Source: an uncultured Alphaproteobacteria bacterium
Lineage (GTDB): Bacteria > Pseudomonadota > Alphaproteobacteria > RUG11792
Direction: 5' to 3'
Assembly: GCA_905236375.1 (NCBI GenBank)
Contig: CAJOOW010000105.1
Span: 1-5,877 of the forward strand
Length of the DNA: 5,877 bases
The position numbers were made by a program, and so were the translations under genes. Positions 1-4,930 of this stretch are shown piece by piece. Below the pieces are notes generated by a model. The model was not told the origin of the DNA. It ran no database searches and saw only the letters and a list, made by a program, of their open reading frames with translations. The stretch's first letter is position 1. Every line of letters begins with the position of its first letter.

Positions 1-1006
1 TATATTTTGATTCCATCACTCTTCCTGCTTCTTCAAGCTCGTGATTCTTTTTGGCTAATTTATAACTCAAAGCATTGAGCTCTTCGATTTTCTGGAGGTT
101 TTGAAGTTCAAGTTCTTGATTTGCCTTAATTTGATCAAGGAAATTCTGTCTTTTTGCTTCAAATTCTTTTTGCATATCTTGAATGAATCTTTCTTTTTCT
201 TCATCAATTTCTTTTGCCTTAGCTACTAGGATCTTTAGCTCTGTCTTTAGATTTCTAACTTCGCCTCTCAAAATTTCGATCTCTACAAAATTATCAGATT
301 CTGACTTTGAGGCACTAGTTTTAAAAGAATTATACTCGTTTGTTAATGCTTTCAGCTGCTTTGTCTTACGATTCAACTGATTTGTCTTGGTTTTAATCTG
401 TTTATTCAAAGTGTTTATTTTTGCATCATATTGTTTTTTCTGAGTTGTCTGGTTTTGTTTAGCCTTTGCATCAGCGTCTTTCCTGGCTTTTTCGATTGTT
501 GCAACTTTTTTCGAAAGAGCTGTTTTTTCACTTTCCTTTTTCTGAACTTCTTTTTTCAAGTTGTTAATTGAATTTTCGAGGTTCTTCTTGGTTGTGTCGA
601 AATTTTTCTTGGCTTGATTAAGTTCATTTGTCGTCTTCGTTTTTTCACTTGTCAACTTCGCCAAATCAGCCTTTGCCTTTTTTTCATAATTTGCCTTATC
701 GTTTGAAAGTTTCTTGTAGTTGTTATTTGCAGTATTTAAATTGGATTTTAAAGTTTTGATCTGATTTTGGTTATCTGAAATTGTTTTTTGAAGATCCTGC
801 TTTTCTTTGTTAAATTGAGTGTTCAACTGATTTCTCAATTTGTTTTCTGCATTTCTAACTTCTTTTTGCATTTGAGACTTGCTGTAAAGTAATCTAGCAT
901 TCGCATCAAAAACATCAAAACTTTCGGAAACAACCCCAACAAAATGAGTCATAGCGAGCAATAAAAGTCCCTTCTTTAGCGAGCCTTGCATATTATAAAA
1001 ATTCAT
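1..1006 (-). CDS. Long coiled-coil protein with N-terminal hydrophobic segment (partial, C-terminus outside window)
   Basis: Translating the minus strand from the ATG at 1006-1004 gives 335 codons with no stop up to the window edge, so the gene continues to the left. Residues 1-28 look like a signal peptide or membrane anchor: two lysines (K11, K12), then a hydrophobic run GLLLLAMTHFVGVV, then SES. From about residue 38 the chain is rich in Lys, Gln, Asn, Glu, Leu and Ala with heptad-like spacing of hydrophobics. I find no Pro, Cys or Trp in the visible part, as expected of a long uninterrupted coiled coil. A GGGAG Shine-Dalgarno (minus strand, 1016-1012) sits 5 nt before the ATG and supports this start; Met6 is an alternative. 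It has its own promoter region with a CtrA-type box. I do not recognise the family. A periplasmic or surface filamentous protein is inference from the N-terminus and composition. The reading frame is secure; the function is unknown. Confidence 0.85.
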   Translation of the reverse strand, partial: MNFYNMQGSLKKGLLLLAMTHFVGVVSESFDVFDANARLLYSKSQMQKEVRNAENKLRNQLNTQFNKEKQDLQKTISDNQNQIKTLKSNLNTANNNYKKLSNDKANYEKKAKADLAKLTSEKTKTTNELNQAKKNFDTTKKNLENSINNLKKEVQKKESEKTALSKKVATIEKARKDADAKAKQNQTTQKKQYDAKINTLNKQIKTKTNQLNRKTKQLKALTNEYNSFKTSASKSESDNFVEIEILRGEVRNLKTELKILVAKAKEIDEEKERFIQDMQKEFEAKRQNFLDQIKANQELELQNLQKIEELNALSYKLAKKNHELEEAGRVMESKY

Positions 1007-1057
1007 CGTATCTCCCGTGATAACAGAGCCCTACTCTAAGTAGTCTATCCCTATATA

Positions 1058-1073
1058 GTTAAAAAAAAGTTAA
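1058..1073 (-). promoter_or_regulatory. CtrA-type box upstream of the coiled-coil gene
   Basis: On the minus strand this reads TTAA, seven bases (C then six T), TTAAC, an exact match to the alphaproteobacterial CtrA consensus TTAA-N7-TTAAC. It lies 52-67 bp before the ATG at 1006. The 13-mer AGTTAATTTTTCA at 1068-1080 (plus strand) is repeated exactly at 4891-4903, over the third box. A TTAGAG lies 18 nt beyond the box on the minus strand and may be part of a -10 region. CtrA binding is inferred from the motif only. Confidence 0.65.
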
Positions 1074-1106
1074 TTTTTCAATATTTTTTTAATCAGTTAC
1101 GGATTT

Positions 1107-1137
1107 ACAAGCCGGGCGTATGTCACGGCCGGCTTGT
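1107..1137. terminator. GC-rich hairpin, probable terminator of the exported repeat protein gene
   Basis: ACAAGCCGG (1107-1115) and CCGGCTTGT (1129-1137) form a perfect 9-bp stem. Inside it CGT/ACG can pair after one mismatch, leaving the loop ATGTC. It lies 29 bp beyond the stop of the exported repeat protein and is GC-rich in an AT-rich gap, which fits a transcription terminator. On that gene's strand no T-run follows the stem, and the T-rich flank is on the plus strand, where no gene reads toward it. A factor-dependent terminator or a 3'-end stabilising hairpin is therefore equally possible. Confidence 0.5.
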
Positions 1138-1165
1138 TGTATTTTAAAATTTGCAATTTAGGTGT

Positions 1166-2353
1166 TTACGCATTAGGTGCAGATGGCGCCGATTGTTCAG
1201 GGGCCATATTCGGGGATTCCGCTACATAACACATAAATGTTATTGGTTTTTGTCCCCTCGCAAAATGTCGTTTTTGCCTGTGCTGTCTTCCAGCATTAGA
1301 TATCTGAGTCGTCCCAGATTGAGCCACGGCTGGTTGTATTTCATTTGTCGCCGTTTGAGCAGTATTAGCATTGGCTATCTGAGTCGTTCCAGGTTGAGTC
1401 ACTGTTGGTTGCGCTACATTTGTTGTCGTTTGAGCAGTATCGGCACTGGCTATTTGAGTCGTTCCAGGTTGAGTCACTGTTGGTTGTGCTGAATTTGTTG
1501 TCGTTTGAGCAGTATCAGCACTGGCTATTTGAGTCGTTCCAGTTTGAGCCACGTTCTGTTGAAGCGCCGTAGACTGTCCATTTTGCGAAATGCGTTGCCA
1601 ATTCGAATTTCGTCCATTGACTCCATTTCGTCTCTGAATACGATTAAATGGGTTTCTAAATTGTCCAGATGCAATTTTCTGTTTCAAAGCATCAACATCT
1701 TTCGTGAAAAAATACGTAGATCCTTCGGTCATCTCCGCAGGAAACGAAATTCCTTCTGGCGGAATCAAAATATTCCCGTTTTTATCAACAAAACCGATTT
1801 TGTTCGTTGTTGGGGCATTAGTTGATGTGGCAACAGGAGCTGGCGTTGGGGCCGTTTCAGTTGCAACTACAGGAGCTGCTTCAGCTGGGGCCGTTTCAGT
1901 TGCAGCTGCCGGGGTTGTATCATCCGAAACTATTGGGGTAACGTCTGCTTGCGCCATCGGTTCTGATGAAATTGCCTCAGGTGTCTTATTTTCCATGGAA
2001 GTTTCAGTTACCGTTGTTTCTTGAACCGGCATCGCAGCTGTCGACGTTACTTCCGTCGATGCGTTATTTTGTGATCCTTCATCAAAAGTCGGCAAGGTTG
2101 TTTCATTATTCGAAGAACTTTCAGCCGAAGCCGGAGCCGTATTTTGAGGTTGTTCAGCTGCTTGAGCTTGTGTTTGCTCAGGCGCTTGAGCTGGTTGCTG
2201 ATTTTGTTGCGTCAAAGTATCAGCTGCTGTTGTCAATAAATTATTCAAAACACCAGCTGCTGTCTGCGTTTCTGCCATGCAATCAGGTGTCATTCCGCCT
2301 GCAAGTAAAATTCCTGCAGACAAAAGAAGTGATTTTTTTAAGTTTGTAATCAT
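1166..2353 (-). CDS. Exported Ala/Thr/Gln-rich protein with C-terminal tandem repeats
   Basis: Starting at the ATG at 2353-2351 gives 395 residues. Residues 1-27 are a classical signal peptide: NLKKS, a hydrophobic LLLSAGILLAGG core, then CMA before E28. There is no lipobox around C25. Residues 28 to about 183 are low-complexity and rich in Ala, Thr, Gln, Pro and Glu, like a disordered linker. Residues 184-238 are the only non-repetitive, foldable-looking part, starting KIGFVDKNGNILIPP, which loosely recalls a WG-type repeat. An Arg/Asn-rich stretch follows (239-255), then three 25-residue repeats starting GTTQI (272-346) and a fourth, truncated one, and a basic segment near 356-368. A TTG at 2362-2360, preceded by AGAAG, could start the protein three residues earlier; GGGAA is only 2 nt from the ATG. 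I do not recognise the family. Export to the periplasm or surface is well supported; the function is unknown. Confidence 0.85.
   Translation of the reverse strand: MITNLKKSLLLSAGILLAGGMTPDCMAETQTAAGVLNNLLTTAADTLTQQNQQPAQAPEQTQAQAAEQPQNTAPASAESSSNNETTLPTFDEGSQNNASTEVTSTAAMPVQETTVTETSMENKTPEAISSEPMAQADVTPIVSDDTTPAAATETAPAEAAPVVATETAPTPAPVATSTNAPTTNKIGFVDKNGNILIPPEGISFPAEMTEGSTYFFTKDVDALKQKIASGQFRNPFNRIQRRNGVNGRNSNWQRISQNGQSTALQQNVAQTGTTQIASADTAQTTTNSAQPTVTQPGTTQIASADTAQTTTNVAQPTVTQPGTTQIANANTAQTATNEIQPAVAQSGTTQISNAGRQHRQKRHFARGQKPITFMCYVAESPNMAPEQSAPSAPNA
1306..1560 (-). repeat. 75-bp in-frame tandem repeat array
   Basis: Units start at 1306, 1381, 1456 and 1531 (plus strand), each opening with GAGTCGT and exactly 75 bp apart; the fourth is partial, recognisable for about 30 bp. 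The 1381 and 1456 units differ at only about four positions, while the 1306 unit is clearly more diverged. The period is a multiple of three and encodes 25 residues (GTTQIA...QP), so copy-number changes would lengthen or shorten the protein without a frameshift. The two near-identical units suggest a recent duplication. Confidence 0.9.
1848..1904 (-). repeat. Short direct repeat, 39-bp offset, in the low-complexity region
   Basis: The 18-base word GGGGCCGTTTCAGTTGCA occurs at 1848-1865 and again at 1887-1904, a 39-bp (13-codon) offset. It encodes the repeated ATETAP pieces at residues 151-156 and 164-169 of the exported protein. This is a second, older or shorter in-frame duplication in the same gene. 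Confidence 0.75.
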
Positions 2354-2407
2354 GATTCCCAATTATACTTCTATATAGATCTCTCTAATGATAATTGTAA
2401 AAAAAGA

Positions 2408-2437
2408 TTGTTAATTTTGTGTTAACAAGAGTAAAAT
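2408..2437 (+). promoter_or_regulatory. Candidate sigma-70-type promoter for tssF
   Basis: TTGTTA (2408-2413) and TAAAAT (2432-2437) are separated by 18 bp and resemble -35 and -10 elements (4/6 and 5/6 matches to the E. coli consensus). The CtrA-type box lies over the -35 and spacer, so a bound regulator would more likely block than help this promoter. In AT-rich DNA such matches arise by chance; this is a tentative call. Confidence 0.3.
2410..2426. promoter_or_regulatory. Palindromic CtrA-type box in the divergent tssF / exported-protein promoter region
   Basis: GTTAA (2410-2414), seven bases, TTAAC (2422-2426) matches the CtrA consensus TTAA-N7-TTAAC on both strands. It lies 57-73 bp before the minus-strand ATG at 2353 and 68-84 bp before the tssF ATG at 2494, so it could act on either gene. 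On the minus strand a TTAGAG lies 21 nt beyond it, similar to the elements after the other two boxes. CtrA is inferred from the motif alone. Confidence 0.65.
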
Positions 2438-2493
2438 TTTTTTATGGATCCTCAAAAAAGTTCTTAAACTCATTGGAAATACAGCGTTAGACT

Positions 2494-4296
2494 ATGAAAA
2501 ATTTTTTGAATTATTATCACGATGAGTTGCTTTTTTTGCGTCAAAGGGGGGGAGAATTTGCAAAAATCCATCCAGAAATAGCAAGCAAATTGGATATAAA
2601 AAACGGAGAATCAACTGATCCTCAAACTGAAAGAATCATTGAATCAGTTGCATTTATGTCTGCAAAATTGTCTCAGAAAATCGATGATAATGCTCAAAAT
2701 ATCGCTTTTCACCTTCTTTCAGCCTTATATCCAAACCTCATAAATGTCTTTCCTCCATGCAGTGTTGTTCAATTTGAATCAGAAGAAACTGTTTCATTGT
2801 TAGATAAAATCTTTGTCGATAAAGGAACAAACCTTTTTGTGAAATCAAAAAATGGAATGGAGTGTCAATTTAAAACTCTTTATCCTGTAACAATTTATCC
2901 AATAAACATTTCTGAAATCAATTTACTAAAAGCCGCGAAGAAACTAGGCGGAGATGATGGTTGGTGTCTTGAGATTAAAATCGCAACAAATTCGCTTCCT
3001 CTTGAGCAAATCCGGCCAGATGACATCTTATTTCACATAAATTCAGACATAACTGAAAACGCCTTAATGATTTATGAGTCGATTTTTTCGGATCCAAATA
3101 GAAATATCTTCATGAAAATTGGAGATCGACATATTGCTATTGATCAAAAAAACTTTATTCCTTGCGGATTTAGCGAAAATGAAACGGTTTGCCCAGTTTC
3201 TCCTTATTCAACAAATTGTTTTCAGCTTTTTCAAGAAATGCTTCATTTCAAACGAAAGTTCATGTTTTTCAGGATTTTGAATCTCGGAAAGTTAATGGCT
3301 GAAAATAATTGTCAAAACGTTAATGAGCTATCGATAATTATTGATATAAAGGTTAATGATGAACGTTTGCTAGAAATTGTAAAAAAAGACTCAATTATCA
3401 TTAACGCAACGCCAATCGTGAATCTTTTTGAAATAACGTCAGATCCTTTTAGATTTGACGGAACTCAATCGAAATATATGCTTTCTGCAGATCAAGCGAG
3501 AGATGAATCTATTGAAGTTCATTCAATTTCAGAGCTCCATATTATCAATAACGAAACGAAAGTTGATGAAATCATACAGCCTTACTTTTCGCTAAGAATC
3601 GACTCAGATACAAATATTATCCATGATCTTTATTGGCTCCATTCGAAAGAATCATCTGAAATCCGCCACCTTGAAGGATTTGACACTTATATATCATTTG
3701 TCGATACGAAAATGGATCCCAAAAAAATCTATGCTGATGTTGTTTATGCGAAAACTTTATGCACAAATCGCTATGCCACAAGGGATATCCCTGTTTTTTC
3801 ACGAATTTATGTGGATAGCGTTGAAACTGCCGGATATTATGCTAAATTGCTTCACAAAACAACAGAACCCGTCTCATTTTATGAAAGCTCAACGGCTCTT
3901 TGGAATTTGATTTCCCAGCTAACTTCTAATCATATGAGCATTGCGAAATCCGAAAATCTCATGGCTTCCGTTAGAAAAATATCTGAAATATTCTCTGCAA
4001 ACAATCGCCTGAAAGTCGATGAACTTTTCAATGGAATTAAGTCATTCTCAGTTGGAGATATTGTTAAAAGATTTGGAAAAGACGCCTGGAGAGGCTTTAT
4101 CAAAGGCAAAGAAATAACAATCGAAGTCGATGATGAAAATACATTTTTTAGCTATTTTATTGGATCTATTATCAATCAATATCTTTCGGATCTTGTTTCT
4201 ATAAACTCTTTTGTTGGGCTTAAAATGAAATCTGCAAATACAGGAAAATTGATAGCATATTGGAATTCGACATCAGGAAGAAAAGATCTGATTTAA
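2494..4296 (+). CDS. tssF: Type VI secretion system baseplate subunit TssF (ImpG/VasA family)
   Basis: This 600-residue protein has the usual TssF length. TssF joins TssE, TssG and TssK in the cytoplasmic baseplate on which the contractile T6SS tail assembles. The N-terminus is diagnostic: FLNYYHDELLFLRQRGGEF (4-22), HPEIASKL, then DPQTERIIESVAFMSAKLSQKID (42-64) and HLLSALYPNLINVFPPCSVVQFE. Family-like blocks also occur later: ATPIVNLFE (305-313) with the following DPFRFDG, TLCTNRYATR (421-430), ALWNLISQLTSNHMSI (468-483) and SINSFVGLKM (569-578). The protein looks intact. An in-frame TAG at 2488-2490 directly precedes the ATG, fixing the earliest start; no good Shine-Dalgarno is visible (GGA at 2474-2476 is too far away). 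It is unusually isolated: the upstream gene is divergent and the downstream gene convergent, so it appears monocistronic, whereas tssE, tssF and tssG are normally adjacent. Confidence 0.95.
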   Translation: MKNFLNYYHDELLFLRQRGGEFAKIHPEIASKLDIKNGESTDPQTERIIESVAFMSAKLSQKIDDNAQNIAFHLLSALYPNLINVFPPCSVVQFESEETVSLLDKIFVDKGTNLFVKSKNGMECQFKTLYPVTIYPINISEINLLKAAKKLGGDDGWCLEIKIATNSLPLEQIRPDDILFHINSDITENALMIYESIFSDPNRNIFMKIGDRHIAIDQKNFIPCGFSENETVCPVSPYSTNCFQLFQEMLHFKRKFMFFRILNLGKLMAENNCQNVNELSIIIDIKVNDERLLEIVKKDSIIINATPIVNLFEITSDPFRFDGTQSKYMLSADQARDESIEVHSISELHIINNETKVDEIIQPYFSLRIDSDTNIIHDLYWLHSKESSEIRHLEGFDTYISFVDTKMDPKKIYADVVYAKTLCTNRYATRDIPVFSRIYVDSVETAGYYAKLLHKTTEPVSFYESSTALWNLISQLTSNHMSIAKSENLMASVRKISEIFSANNRLKVDELFNGIKSFSVGDIVKRFGKDAWRGFIKGKEITIEVDDENTFFSYFIGSIINQYLSDLVSINSFVGLKMKSANTGKLIAYWNSTSGRKDLI

Positions 4297-4318
4297 AAAA
4301 CTGAACAGATAGCTTAAA

Positions 4319-4356
4319 GACAAAGGCTCCCGGTAGCCTTATCGAAGCTCTTTGTC
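4319..4356. terminator. Nested hairpins between convergent tssF and marR-type genes, possible bidirectional terminator
   Basis: GACAAAG (4319-4325) pairs with CTTTGTC (4350-4356), extended by GCT/AGC past a one-base bulge. Alternatively AAGGCT (4323-4328) pairs with AGCCTT (4335-4340) around the loop CCCGGT. The element lies in the 79-bp gap between two converging genes, where a shared terminator is expected. Neither strand shows a strong T-run directly after the stem, so intrinsic termination would be weak. Confidence 0.45.
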
Positions 4357-4375
4357 ATTAAACATAAACAATTCA

Positions 4376-4828
4376 TTAAATTCTGGTCTGTAGAAGATTC
4401 TGCCAGAATCTTTCGATCGTCTTCAAGAATTCAATTCCAGATTTTAGATCAAGTTTTCCTTTAATCGTTTTTTCCAAGCCATTCATTTGAGCTTCAATAG
4501 ATTTATCTATTTTCGCACAAAGTGTGGTTGCTTTTGGCGTTAGTTTAAGAAGAACTGCTCTTTTATCATAATCTGAGGAAACTTGCGTTATATATCCTGA
4601 TTTGACTAACTTTTTGACGTTATACGAAGCGTTCGATCCGATATAATATCCTCTTGAAATAACCTCGCTTATTGTGACGACGTTATCTCCAAGATTGAGC
4701 AATATCAAAGCTTGAATTGCTGTGATATCTGTGTATTTCAGTTTATCTATCTCACGCTTTATGATGTCTAGGAACAATTTGTAGTTCCTTTCACCATAAA
4801 TCGAAATATCCACACAACTGTTTTTCAT
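4376..4828 (-). CDS. MarR-family winged-helix transcriptional regulator, LdtR-like
   Basis: A 150-residue protein of MarR size and layout: an N-terminal dimerisation helix (about 12-30), ITAIQALILLNLGDN (35-49), then the helix-turn-helix with TISEVISRGYYIGSNASYNVKKL (52-74), the recognition helix lying at about 64-74. The wing follows, with YDKRAVLLKLTPKA (87-100) including the family D-x-R pattern. C-terminal helices (103-147) complete the dimer interface. The block RGYYIGSNASYN followed by VKKLVKSGYI strongly recalls the alphaproteobacterial LdtR subgroup, known from Liberibacter and rhizobia to act on L,D-transpeptidase and envelope genes. That resemblance is from memory, so no symbol is assigned. 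An in-frame TGA at 4837-4835 and the absence of any nearer start fix the ATG at 4828; the Shine-Dalgarno is weak. It lies 102 bp downstream of ddl on the same strand but has its own CtrA-type box. Confidence 0.88.
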   Translation of the reverse strand: MKNSCVDISIYGERNYKLFLDIIKREIDKLKYTDITAIQALILLNLGDNVVTISEVISRGYYIGSNASYNVKKLVKSGYITQVSSDYDKRAVLLKLTPKATTLCAKIDKSIEAQMNGLEKTIKGKLDLKSGIEFLKTIERFWQNLLQTRI

Positions 4829-4880
4829 AAAGTTTCACATAAAATATAGCCATCCTTAATCTAAATCGTACAATAAATTC

Positions 4881-4896
4881 GTTAAATATTAGTTAA
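4881..4896 (-). promoter_or_regulatory. CtrA-type box upstream of the MarR-family regulator
   Basis: On the minus strand this reads TTAA, CTAATAT, TTAAC, an exact TTAA-N7-TTAAC match, 53-68 bp before the ATG at 4828. It shares a 13-mer with the box at 1058-1073. A TTAGAT lies 16 nt beyond it on the minus strand, at a distance compatible with a -10 if the TTAAC half overlaps the -35. CtrA control is inferred. Confidence 0.65.
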
Positions 4897-4930
4897 TTTT
4901 TCAAAGTTTTTTTGAATAAGGTGTATTTTT

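Noticed and set aside
183..380. 65-codon plus-strand frame
   Set aside because: It lies opposite the long coiled-coil gene, which covers the whole region with a better start and composition; it is a shadow.
1180..1310. Frameshift at the C-terminal end of the exported protein, where the repeat degenerates into a basic segment
   Set aside because: The frame continues through a sensible Pro/Ala-rich tail to a stop, followed by a hairpin; nothing in the other frames restores the repeat.
1151..2349. Several plus-strand frames of 106-127 codons
   Set aside because: All lie antisense to the exported repeat protein; their apparent repeats simply mirror the 75-bp array.
2273..2353. Lipoprotein signal in the exported protein
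   Set aside because: The residues before C25 are TPD, which do not form a lipobox; ordinary signal peptidase cleavage after CMA fits better.
3617..3910. Short frames on both strands inside tssF
   Set aside because: They overlap a fully conserved part of TssF in other frames and have no family features of their own.
4900..4916. TTCAAA/TTTGAA hairpin as the ddl terminator
   Set aside because: It is a six-pair, almost pure A-T stem in AT-rich DNA and lies next to the CtrA-type box; too weak to call.
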